Assembly (NCBI GenBank): GCA_003024785.1
Contig: PUQB01000023.1
Location: 819,316-883,315, forward strand
Source of the DNA: Selaginella tamariscina
Taxonomy: Eukaryota > Streptophyta > Lycopodiopsida > Selaginellales > Selaginellaceae
DNA: 64,000 bases
Reading direction: 5' to 3'
The notes under the pieces were generated by a model that worked only from the letters and a program-made list of their open reading frames with translations, was not told the DNA's origin and ran no database searches. How positions within the stretch are numbered: position 1 is the stretch's first letter; every line of letters starts with the position of its first letter. Both the position numbers and the translations under genes were made by a program. Shown here piece by piece: positions 9,029 to 18,959 of the stretch.

Positions 9029-9960
9029 TTGTCTGTGGAGCAGTTACTCATGCAATTGTTGGATGCCATGCGTGTGCAATTGAACAATCATTCTCAGTTG
9101 ATGGCAGCATTCACAGTCCAGGGTACTCCTCCTACTCATGTTGCAAACCCCCTGTGTCGGCCGGATTTCTTTCGCGGAAATCCTGGAGATGATGTGTACC
9201 ATTGGTTTGACCACTTCACTGTGGTTGCCACATATCATTCGTGGGACGGTGCTCAGTGTTTGTGCGAGTTTCCTACTTGTCTTCAAGGGACGGCGTTGCA
9301 GTGGTACAATGGTTGGACGTTGCAACTCGTGGATTGGAATATTCTTCCAGAGATCTTCAAACGTGCATTTGGGCATGGATGACTGTGATGATGCTTTTCA
9401 GCAGTTGCATCGTATTCGTCAGGAGCCATCTGAGTCGGTGATGCAGTTTGGTGTTCGCTTTCGAAGCCTTTTGCTGCGTGCAGAACCTAACATGTCGGAA
9501 CGCATCAAGTTAGGTATGTTGTGGCCAGCACTTCGTCAAGACCTTGTGGGGCTTGTGCATGCACTAGCTCCAGTGACTCTTGACGATGCTTTGAGGCTGG
9601 CACAACGATATGAGTCGTCACCTCTCCCACTTGCGCCTTCACGTGCTCTGTTCCACTTCATGTTGGGGATGGACCTGCTCCGATGGAGGTTGAGGCTGTT
9701 GCCGCTCGTGTACCAGCACAAGGTGGGGCCGTGGACGAGGACGTGGACGTGCAGTTCGTTGTTGGGCGTGTGATGAGGTTGGACACACGTATCGGCGCTG
9801 TCAACGGTTTCCCGATTGGCGTCCCCCATTTCCAGGATGGAGGCCATGGCGTCAACAACGTCCGGTTGGTGCTGCTGCAGTGGAAGGTTGTGATGGTGGA
9901 TCTTCCGGGAAACGACGAATCGCACGAGTAGAGGAGGGTCCTCGTGCGAATAAATTAGTG
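9029..9960 (+). pseudogene. gypsy gag (capsid and zinc knuckle), frameshifted
   Basis: The first frame (9029-9382) contains the retrotransposon gag signature, including PDFFRGNPGDDVYHWFDHF and ALQWYNGW. A frame change near 9375 continues it as AFQQLHRIRQEPSESVMQF (about 9393-9640). Near 9735-9780 a third frame gives an RG-rich stretch and a CX2CX4HX4C nucleocapsid knuckle (CWACDEVGHTYRRC). Gag packages the element RNA in virus-like particles. Three frames in one domain series show that it is not translatable as it stands. Confidence 0.8.
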
Positions 9961-10067
9961 ACCCCTCCATCTTTCTTTCGGGAGTATCATCAAGGGGTTC
10001 ACTCGGCACCAAATATCCGGTTTTCACTTTTCAAGCTCTTAATCACACGCCACGTCCTGTTTTCCTT

Positions 10068-11880
10068 TCAGTGTTGGTGGATACAGGTTCGAGTTTGTCC
10101 TCTATTTCTCAATCTGTTGCTACACGTTGTAGCCTTCATTTGCGTCGTGCGGTAGAACCAGTCTTCATTCTGTACGGCAACGGACATACTCATGCTTGTT
10201 CGCAGGATGAAGTGGACATTGTTGTTCTTGTGGATGATCGTGAGCTCGAGCTTCAATCTTTTGGGTGGTGCCGAGTCAAGCTTTTCACCTTATTCTTGGT
10301 ATGGATTGGTTAACTCGCAATCATGCCAAGTGTGACTTTGAAAAGTCTCCCCTTGTTTGACTCTCCCTCGTCTTTCTTCCATTCCTCTTACTTCTATTCC
10401 ACTTCGTCCATCTGCTTCCACCTCTGCTTCCATCACTTTTGTCTCACCCCTATTTCCAACCATTTTCCTTCATGCTCTTCCTTTTCTTCTCTGGATCCAT
10501 CAGATGATGTCGTGCTGTAGTTGTTGATCAACTCAAGAAGGAGTATGCTGATCTTTTCAACTTCGACTTGTCATCTGGGGCCAAGATTGCGACACGCCAC
10601 CCTATTCCAACTGGAGATGCTAGGCCAATCAAGGTACCTGTTCGGCGTCGGTCACCAAAGGAGCTCAAGATCTTACGAGCGAATGTCAAAGAGATGTTGG
10701 AGAAGGGTGTTATCCGAAATCTCGAAGTCCTTGGGCGTGCGAACCTCACCTTGTGACGAAGCCTGATGGGAGCGTTCGATTCTGCATTGACTATCGCCCA
10801 TTAAATGAGGTAACCGTCTCAGATGTGTACCCACTTCCTCATACTGCAGACCTTTTGGATCGACTGGGGCGGAGCCGTTGGTTCACCAAGTTAGATCTCG
10901 CATCTGGATATTGGCAAGTTCCGATGGCTGACATGGACATTCCCAAGACTGCTTTTCGAACACCATTTGGCCTGTACGAGTTCTTGGTGATGCCTTTCGG
11001 TTTGAGCAATGCTCCAGCAACTTTCCAGCGTATGATGGACGAGGTTCTTTGCGACATGCCGGAGGTGACTGCCGATTTCATCGATGATGTTTTGATCCAT
11101 TCGGATGGAACGTGGGAGGAGCATGTCGGTGATGTACGTAAGGTTTTGGATCGACTGCGGGAAGTTGGTTTGAAGTTGAAGCCATCTAAGTGTGTGTTTG
11201 GATCAAAGGACACCACTTATCTGGGTTATCGCATTTCACGTGAAGGTTTGCAAGTCGATCCTGACAAACTAGTTGCAGTTTTGAAGTTCCCTACGCCAAA
11301 GTGTGTGAATGATGTGCAACGCTTTCTTGGCAAGGTACAATATCTGGGTTTTTGTGGATCATCTTTCAGATCGTACTGCACCGTTGCGCGTTGTTGAAAT
11401 CGTCAATGACTTCTTTTGTTTGGTCTAAGGATTGCAAGCAGGCATTTGCAGATCTCAAAGAGTTGTTGACGACTCCTCCAGTTTTGGCGTACCCGGATTA
11501 CACCCGTCCTTTCATCTTGCGTGTAGATGCTTCTGACATCGGCCTCGGGGGCGTATTGATGCAGGAGAGTACAAGTGTTCCTGGCCAACGACATCCCATT
11601 GCATACATCAGCCGTACATTGCAGCCAGAGAGGTGAATTACTCCACGACAGAAAAGGAGTGTCTAGCAGCAGTTTGGGGTTTTGAGAAGCTCCATGCCTA
11701 CTTGCATGGTTCGCGGACGTTGTTGGAAGGCGATCATGCAGCAGTCACTTCGTTGTTGAAGCGAAGAATTTGATTGGGCGTACTGCTCGGTGGGCCTTGA
11801 AACTTCAAATTTACGACTTTGAAGTTGTTCATCGCCCAGGAGTTCCATTGATGCTGATGCTCTTTCTCGGGCTCCTCTTC
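10068..11880 (+). pseudogene. gypsy protease, reverse transcriptase and RNase H, frameshifted
   Basis: Protease: LVDTGSSLSSIS (about 10070-10110) holds the retropepsin D-T/S-G. Reverse transcriptase: the long frame 10753-11397 reads KPDGSVRFCIDYRPLNEVT, then FTKLDLASGYWQVPM, then MPFGLSNAPATFQRMMD. Its catalytic box is FIDDVLIHS, that is F-I-D-D where Ty3/gypsy usually has Y-x-D-D. RNase H: ILRVDASDIGLGGVL, then TEKECLAAVWGFEKL across a frame change near 11640. Stops and frame changes at about 10510, 10740, 11397, 11640 and 11770 make the polyprotein inactive. Confidence 0.85.
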
Positions 11881-11930
11881 CACCTTCTCTCTCTTCTGTT
11901 GCCCCAGAGGAACCAGTTGTTCCAGCTTCA

Positions 11931-13250
11931 GTGGACTTTTTGGACGAAGATTCCGTACCATCAGCAGTTGCTGTGCTTGACATTCAGTGTCCGCAGAATG
12001 CAGAGTTAGATTTGCCGTCTTTGGATGAGGTTCGGGAAGCTCAAAAGGTTGAGCCGTGGATTCGAAGGCTTCGTGATGGGTTTGAGAATCCTGCATCACT
12101 TGCTGATGACTTGCCTTTCAGGCATTTACATTCGCAGTATCGCCTTCAGGATGACCTTCTTTATTTTGTGGGGACTGATCCAGATGATCCTTTGCGGTTG
12201 GTGGTGCCTTCAATCTTCATTCCACGCTTCCTCCATGCTTACCATGACTCTCCTATTCTTGGCGGGCACATGGGACATCGTCGGGTGATGGAGAAGCTGT
12301 GCAGATCTTTCTATTGGCCGGAGTTGCGAGGAGATGTGATTCGGTATGTGCGTAGCTGTGTGTGGTGCCAAGCTCGCAATACTCCCCATGTGCTTCGGAA
12401 GGACGGTTGGAGTCAATTGCAGTTTCTCGTCCGTTTGAATTGGTGGCATTTGATTTGATGGGACCTTTTCCGCGGTCAACTGCTGGTAACGAGTACGTTA
12501 TTATTGCTTCTGATTACCTAACTCGTTGGGTAGAAGTTGGTGCTCTTGCTAGTGCGACTGCTTCTGCTGTTGGTCAGTTTCTTGAATCGGGTCGTGTTTC
12601 AGCATTCTTGTCCGGAGCGAATTCTCTCGGATAATGGTCCTGCATTTATGGCTGAGGCATTTCATGTTTTGACATCTCGACTAGGGATACGCCACACTTT
12701 CACAAGTGCTTATCATCCTCAGACAGATGGTTTAGTGGAACGGCTCGTCAGAACCTTCAAGGGGATGATCGGAAGTATGTGAACTTTCAACATTCGGATT
12801 GGGATGGTTATCTGCCGTCTCTCGATATGCTTATGTCACTGGAGTTCAAAGTTCCATTGGTACTTCCCCATATAAGCTCTTGTATGGTCATGACCCGGTG
12901 TTGCCAACGGAGTTGGGTTTGCCTTCTCGGTTACCGCGAGCTACTGATGCTAGGTCGTGGGATCGGTATCTGACAAGCATTCTTCCATTGGTTTCGTGCG
13001 GAGTCAGCAGAACACTTGGGCCGCGTACAAGTAGGACAACAACAACGCTACAACTGCATCATCGTCCTCCTGCAGAGTACAAGGTTGATGAACTGGTGTT
13101 GGTTCGTTTTCCCAAGCTTACGGTACGTGGTTTAGTTAAGAGTCTCCTTCCTCAGTGGAAAGGACCGTATCGAGTGCTACGGCAAGTAGGGCCACAGGTT
13201 TATGAGGTTCGGCACGACATTCAACCCGATCCTCGGAGATTGTACATGTA
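11931..13250 (+). pseudogene. gypsy integrase (HHCC, DDE, GPY), frameshifted
   Basis: The zinc-binding HHCC part is visible as H-D-S-P-I-L-G-G-H-M-G-H followed by CVWC (about 12240-12370). The catalytic triad positions are all there: Asp in FDLMGPFP (about 12450), Asp in SDNGPAF (about 12630) and Glu in DGLVERLV (about 12740). A GPY/F module, WKGPYRVLRQVGPQVYEV, ends the protein near 13210 with no chromodomain after it. Frame changes at about 12400, 12600, 12775 and 12990 break the reading frame. Confidence 0.85.
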
Positions 13251-13390
13251 ACGGTTGAAGCATTTTGTGCAACGGGAACAAGTTGTGCCGCCTACAGATT
13301 CACCAATGCCTCTCTTAATGTTCCTCCATATCCGGGCCCATCTACAAGAGAACCCTAACCAACTTACACTCTTCCGAGAGAAGGGGATGA

Positions 13391-13550
13391 TGTAAGATCC
13401 ACGTGTACGGTTGCATATGCACATACTATTATTAGCGTAGTGGATTTTGATAGCTGTTGGATCGGATTCAATCTAAACCACTCGCTCTTGTATATAAGTT
13501 AGGTTTCTGAACTAATGGATGTACACATTTCTATATTCCTAGCTCTCACA
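13391..13550 (+). repeat. 3' LTR of the gypsy element
   Basis: 160 bp, TGTAAGATCC to CTCACA, with an intact TATATAA at 13491-13497. It is directly preceded by a purine tract and followed by ATTG, which also precedes the 5' LTR. Substitutions against the 5' LTR show that the insertion is not recent. Confidence 0.85.
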
Positions 13551-13596
13551 ATTGTAATTAAAATATTATTATTTTTCATTGCTTAAAAATGATGTG

Positions 13597-14137
13597 TTGG
13601 TGGTCCGTCACTGATGCAATCCACAATGTAATGAATAACAGCTCGGACCCAAATGTTGTGAATAGGTATGACTACTTGCCATTTTTCCACTCCCGTGTGT
13701 TAAAAGCTCTAGAAAGCTTTGGTGGCAATTCTACGAAGATAATGGTTGATATTCTCATTGTTCTCGTTACTTGAACTGATTAGCTTATCCCGCAGTGGGA
13801 GAAACGGTGGAGTTCGGAGACTTCAACAAAAAGTACGGGGCGGTCTGGATCGATGAAGGTAATCTAAGCATGAGCGTGAAAGTTAAAACGACTCTTGAAA
13901 TCTTTGCACATGTCGTATCAAAGGAGTTTTTCTAGAGAGTGGCTCACCCAAGGTAAGTACCGATCGTTCGTATCTAAATGTTTAGAGTTTTTGAAGGAAT
14001 TTGCTCTGCTTCCTAAACTTGCGAGATCACAACCAGAAGTAAACGTTGCTAAACTTCGAGAGATTTCCCCAGTTGAGCAGGCTTTGGAGCATGCAAAACA
14101 GCTGCAGTGGGTTGATCAAAGGTTTTGTTTCTGGTGA
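13597..14137 (+). pseudogene. Monodehydroascorbate reductase, C-terminal exons only
   Basis: MDHAR reduces monodehydroascorbate with NAD(P)H in the ascorbate-glutathione cycle. Visible pieces, in order, are RYDYLPFFHSRV, then WWQFYEDN / VGETVEFGDFNKKYGAVW, then GVFLESGSPK, then EFALLPKLARSQPEVN. These match the C-terminal interface domain of the family. Three introns keep GT-AG borders (about 13741-13797, 13860-13907 and 13952-13996). The FAD and NAD-binding N-terminal two thirds are absent; the DNA upstream is the gypsy element. A 10-bp insertion with direct AAAGCT repeats (13703-13718) breaks the frame between SRV and WWQF. I read this as a gene remnant. Confidence 0.75.
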
Positions 14138-14368
14138 TGAGAAAATAAATCGTTGAATTAAACTTATACACCAAGCGTGTGAGTAATATGTTTAGGTTAG
14201 GCATATGGCCATGCTGTTCTTGCTCTCACCGTGTTTCTGCTCAGCTCTTCCAACTACAGTCACAGGTACGTAATTTTAATTTTTTCCTGTCACCTGGTTA
14301 AATTTTTTATTTTATTTTCTAGATTTGCATACACTAACCGTTCAACTTATTTTTTTTAATCCAAGTCT

Positions 14369-14995
14369 CTTCGACGTACCAGCCGAAGTTTATAGCATTT
14401 CTGATCTTGTTGAACTCTCCCTGGCGGGAAATTACATCACCAGTATTTCAGAAGATATCCACAACTTAGAGAATGTAAGCCAGTCTCTTTCCTATTTCTA
14501 TGTGGTCTTCAAGTTTTTGCTTTCTCAGCTTCAGAGGTTTGGACTTGCTGGCAACGCTTTGAAAACACTACCGGAAAGTATAGGAAAACTAACGCAACTT
14601 CAAGGACTCTGGGTGCAGGGAAATCTTCTATGCAATCTTCCCTCAGAGGTACCAAAGATGCTGACATAGAATGAATTTTCATGTTCATGAATGTATATCC
14701 AGATAGGCCACTACGTGTTCTCAGATCAATCTTTTGACTCGACTACATGAAACTTTAGCGAACTTGTCGTCCTTGGAGGAGCTCTGGTGCAAGTAAGTAG
14801 TAAATAGAAAGAAGATGTGTGGTTTCTTGTAGTCACTAAACGCATGACATGCAGGGAAACAGCCTGGAGTTTTTGCCTACGTTGGATGGCTTAATGTCGC
14901 TGAAACAATTATCTGTTGCTGAAAACAAGTTGGATTCTATATCTGAGTCGGTTGGATGCTTGCGGCTTTTAGAGTCGTTATTAAAGCTTTCAAGT
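14369..14995 (+). pseudogene. Leucine-rich-repeat protein fragment
   Basis: Four exon-like pieces encode short LRRs of the plant intracellular Ras-group type (consensus L-x-x-L-x-x-L-x-L-x-x-N-x-L). Examples are SDLVELSLAGNYITSIS, TQLQGLWVQGNLLCNLP, SSLEELWCKGNSLEFLP and MSLKQLSVAENKLDSIS. Introns with GT-AG ends separate them (starts near 14476, 14650 and 14794). Such repeats bind proteins; the partner cannot be told. No signal peptide, kinase or start codon is seen, and the frame closes near 14995 in the middle of a repeat, so this is a partial gene or relic downstream of the MDHAR remnant on the same strand. Confidence 0.6.
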
Positions 14996-14999
14996 TTTT

Positions 15000-16400
15000 G
15001 AAGATTGACTTGATTCTGATCACGTCCGGTGATAATGAAAGTACGGGAACAATCTCAAGGACCTTCCTCCAACACTCTAGGTAATGCAAAAACTTCAAAG
15101 CATCTAGATGGAGGTTTGCATCATGCTCTAGAATGCATTGACACAGTAGTACTAGCGTGTGTTTATTCGCAAGGAAATCCCAATTGCATTGCAAGGTTAT
15201 GATTGGATGCAAAGCTTGGAAGATCAGGAAGAGGAGGAAATTCTAAGAACATATCCTAATTTGAAAGTCCTTGTTGAAATTGACCTATATGCAATTGTGT
15301 TGGAGATAGTGTCAAGGCATTTGGTGTGTTAGGCACAAACGTGGTAGGCATGATCTTAATAGTATTAGTGTCGAGAGCCCCAGAGGCAGCTCGTCTGATA
15401 CCCGAGAAGGGATCACACAACCCTCGTTTGCCCAACTCAATAGAAAAGAACACAACAAAATAGCACCAATTCCTCCAACTCAATTGGGGCGACGCTATAG
15501 CCAAGCCAGACACTATATCGTTAAAATGTGAAGATTTATAATGTTGTCTTGCAACACCACTCTTCCCCACACTATACATCTAGAGGGTGGAATAGGAGGT
15601 ACACATTTTCATTCTCATAAGAGTGCTAGGGGTGCCTTTGTCGTGAACATTGGTAACTTTGATACATTTGGGTATACTGCCATCGTGGATCCTTGTGACT
15701 TGGTTGGATGTAGGATAAATTGAGTACTAAGGGCTTTGTCATCAAACAAGCTTCAGTCCGGGCCTTGCTTTAGATACAGTGGAAGAGCTGTCGAGGATGT
15801 CGTCAAGCCAGTGGTATTTCATTCCAGGCTGCACCATGTGGGCAATTTGGCACTCATGAAACGTGGGTGTGTTCAAGGGGAAGAGGTGGCCGACTCAATG
15901 CACTATTGTCTTCTTCTGGACAACACTGGTATCAGCAGTTGCCTCCATCGTGAGGTTGCTTGGGAATGAGGGGATCTGAAGGAAAGGGATTTACTGGAGA
16001 GACAGTGGCTTCCACTGTTAGGCGTGAAACTGCAAAACTAGGTGAAGTGGAGATGGAGCCCACCAAGGTGGTTAGTGAACTCCTATGGATGAGGAATCAA
16101 GTGTTTACAAGTTTGCTGGTGCCGACATCGTCTTGGCTGCTGACGGATGGTTCGTCGTGGATGTGGACATGGGTGATGACATGGCAAATGATGTGGCAGA
16201 TGATTTGGGTGATGAGGTGGCAGCTGATGTGGGTGATGATGTGGTAGCTTACGTGAGTGATGGGCAGCTTATGTGGGCTGCTGACGTGGAGTGGGTGGTG
16301 ATGTGGAGGCCCATGTGTTAAGGTGTACATAGAATTCTCGAGGTAGCTAGCGAGGGTAGTTAGATGGTGTAGAACATAGGAGAGAAAACTTGGGAATTGT
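15000..16400. other. Non-coding or unrecognised region
   Basis: Several medium ORFs exist on both strands (for example plus 15541-15723 and 15736-15969, minus 15256-15579). They share no frame continuity and show no domain I recognise. They may be remnants of an old transposon. The right third is a D/M-rich repeat (16150-16310). Confidence 0.35.
16150..16310 (+). repeat. GATGTGG-type minisatellite
   Basis: A run of imperfect 12-30 bp units built on GATG(T/A)GG(C/G)(A/T)GATGTGG. In one frame it would give a repeating acidic peptide (GDDMANDVADDLGDEVAADV). No gene context supports translation. Confidence 0.55.
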
Positions 16401-16549
16401 TGGTTGTATTTTTGCCCCATGAATAAACTTTTAAAATTCCTTCAAACAATTGCCCTTTTACAGTTGGTCAAGGGGACAGAGATAAGGTACTCGACATTTA
16501 GTATCAAAGAAAATGACATGGGTTTGATTCCCAATGGGACCAATGGGTC

Positions 16550-16665
16550 GTGGACAAGAGTTACTCTTGTCCACACCCCAAATTGTTGTAACTAATGACT
16601 TGATCTGCCTATGGACAAGAGTTACACACCCCAAATTGTTGTAACTAATGACTTGGTCTACCTAA
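16550..16665. repeat. Hairpin and tandem duplication
   Basis: At 16550-16574 two 12-bp arms (GTGGACAAGAGT and its complement ACTCTTGTCCAC) meet around a single base, making a near-perfect inverted repeat. A segment of about 50 bp (GGACAAGAGTTAC to TAACTAATGACTTG) is then repeated in direct orientation at about 16552-16607 and 16612-16661. No transposon ends were recognised around it. Confidence 0.65.
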
Positions 16666-17006
16666 ACTAGTGTACTAAGTTTACACTAATACAAGCGGTT
16701 CTAATTGTAACTAATATGCACGTTGTAACTAAAATGGGCATGATATATGAAAATGGGAATATAAAATAAATTGCTAATTAATACTTAAATTTTAATTATT
16801 TTGTCTAAGTCATCACTTTCCGAATTAATCGAATCATTTTGGTCAATATCTTGATGTTGTTGACATCACCTAACACTCTCACGAATGCAGTTAGGAGTTG
16901 CCATCCTTGTTAATACATAAAATGTGATAAGACTAGGTTTGCATAAAGGCTCATTCAAAAAATGATGTTCCTCAAAATAATATTGTAAAACGCCGGTTGC
17001 TTTCAT

Positions 17007-17900
17007 TCATTTTATAAAATTCAAAATCACAAGAAAGAAAAGCGTCAGGAAATATTTAATATGGTGGATATTACTCACAAAAGAGTTTGAGATTTTTCTT
17101 TCTGAGGCACATATCCAAGTAGTCACTAGCTCATCCATGGTATTGGTATCAAAATATGGATCAAAAGTAATTGGATAAATACAAGCAATGTTTTGGTTGA
17201 GCATAGCCTTTTGAGGAGAGTCATCTACCACTAAGATATGTGCGTTCTTCGTTATCCTTAATTGATTGATTTCCCTATGAAGCTCAATAAATCTTTCATT
17301 CTTAAAGAAGTATGGCTTATTTTCCTTTCTTATATTGTGAAATTTGAGAGGTTTATAACATATTCGTTGGTTAAAAATCCAATCTTTACGAATCACCTCT
17401 TCTGCAACACTACAATGTTTCTTAAGCAAATTCAACAGCGGTGTCAAGTTGTGAATCTATATACATGACTAAATCCCCACAAGTGCACCCATCTTCTTAA
17501 GCTTTTGAAAGAGACGGTCCAACCCTGGACGAAAATGATATCATATCGAAATTTACCATGACAAGGAATGAAATCTCCTTATTTTTTTCTTTTTTTCTAT
17601 CCTTGGGCCTTTGTCGATGAAACAGAACACCATTGACATCCAACAACACAATATGGCCATGGGTAATAGGGGTAGCGTTGCCTCTTGAATGCTTTGCAAC
17701 TCACTTGTTTGCTCCCTTTCATATTTATTTGTTGACACTATATCATTGCTTATCTCTTTATCATTTAATTGTACATCATCCTTACAAGATTCAGATATTA
17801 CAGGCGTTGAAGAAAGTGATTTAGAAACTAAAGACAATAGAAATGGTGATGAAAAAAACTGAAGTGGTCCCCATGGTAACGATGTTTTGAGCTGCATTAT
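17007..17900 (-). pseudogene. FCP1/NLI-type (HAD) phosphatase relic
   Basis: The minus strand shows HAD phosphatase motif I as ILLDVNGVLF (about 17640), in a frame that changes from the surrounding ORF. About 200 bp further on is a 146-codon ORF with IRKDWIFNQRICYKP, then KPYFFKN, then ILVVDDSPQKAMLNQNIAC, then FDPYFDTNTMDELV. The VDDSP line is the C-terminal acidic motif of FCP1-like Ser phosphatases. Stops between 17450 and 17550 interrupt the domain. Family members dephosphorylate RNA polymerase II CTD or SMAD-like substrates; in plants several are orphan or transposon-captured. The motif-I second Asp is replaced by Asn (DVN), which may mean loss of catalysis. Confidence 0.6.
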
Positions 17901-18196
17901 TATCCATTTCCTGCATGAACTCTGTCATTCTGACATGTGGCATAAGAAATTTTCATTAAACCCCTCTCTTACCTCATGGCAATGCTGAAAATCCATGTTC
18001 TTAATTGTTTCATTATATCTATAAAATGATAGTTAGCTGGCCTTTAATTATTAAGGTATATTATTTGCCTTGTTAATGTGTGACCCATGTTTGAACTAAA
18101 AGCTTCATTAATCCTTGAGAATTTATTTTTTGTACAAATATAAACGAAATATACAAAAATGCCTTATGTTACACTCATTTACAACTATTCTTCACT

Positions 18197-18951
18197 TTAA
18201 GAACTCATTAACAATTCTTTTTTGCTATTACCTTCTGAGTGAGGCGAAGAAGGTCTAAGCCGCTTGGTAGATCGTTCATGATCTTCCGTATCTTCTATTG
18301 ATGTTTCCATGGGTAATGGAGTATGTGAATGTTCTATACTCCTCGAGATAACTTCCAATCTAATATCTGATTGAAGATCGTCCTTAGACTTTGACATTGA
18401 ACTAGATTCCTCTTCAGAGCTATCGCACTTCTTAGGAGGGAATTTTCCCAAATACTCCTGTATGGGTTTGTTGGTTGAGAACCTCTCTATCCACTTGTTT
18501 AGGTTCTCAACCATGGTCTTATCCTTTTCAACGGCAAACACACATGTATCCCAAAGGTTGACGATGCTCCGTGCAGCTTGACTTGTGATGTTTGGATAAC
18601 GTACATTGCCGAATATGTCCCTCTTAGCTATCAGTGTATTAGATGGAGGTTTAGGCCGTTGGAGTGCAAACAGATGCCTAGCCAGTCATTTGAAAGTTTA
18701 AAATTGTTTGGCGCATTCCTAACAACCAAGTGAACAACCGTATCAATGCACTTGGGATCAGCATCATTCATATAAAATCTTGTCCAACGATGTCTATTTT
18801 CTTGGCGAAGATGAAGGCAAAAGTGTCTGTGACATGAGCCAAAATGAAGAAATAAATACCTGAAAAACGTAGGTATTAATGAAGAGTGCAAGATGAATTT
18901 AAATATAATACCTTCTTTATACATGCTTGCACGGCTAAGTTTTTCCACCAA
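18197..18951 (-). CDS. Unrecognised ORFs upstream of the FCP1-like relic
   Basis: Two minus-strand ORFs, 18951-18631 (106 codons) and 18541-18197 (114 codons), look joined. The intervening 90 bp keep open coding-like sequence in another frame (IFGNVRYPNITSQAARS). The second contains a helix-like segment (LNKWIERFSTNKPIQEYL) and a Ser/Glu-rich acidic tail ending in a basic KRLRPSSPHSEG patch. I do not recognise a domain. They may belong to the same broken gene as the phosphatase relic, or to a transposon. Confidence 0.3.
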
Positions 18952-18959
18952 ATTCCTCT

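Larger units (their letters stand above)
8726..13550 (+). mobile_element. Ty3/gypsy LTR retrotransposon with very short LTRs, degenerate
   Basis: An almost full-length 4825-bp element: 142-bp 5' LTR, gag, protease, reverse transcriptase, RNase H, integrase, polypurine tract (GAGAGAAGGGGATGA, 13376-13390) and 160-bp 3' LTR, in Ty3/gypsy order (integrase after RNase H). Both LTRs start TGTAAGATCC and end CTCACA. The 4-bp word ATTG flanks both ends (8722-8725 and 13551-13554), consistent with a target-site duplication. The integrase ends in a GPY module without a chromodomain. At least six frame changes or stops interrupt gag-pol. The element lies 5' of the remaining MDHAR exons, same orientation. 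Confidence 0.9.

Noticed and set aside
16150-16310. An acidic D-repeat protein gene
   Set aside because: The open frame is a by-product of a GATGTGG minisatellite; all frames are open and no start, splice or family support exists.
16505-16535. A tRNA B-box-like sequence (GGGTTTGATTCCC)
   Set aside because: No A box, acceptor stem or anticodon arm can be folded around it.
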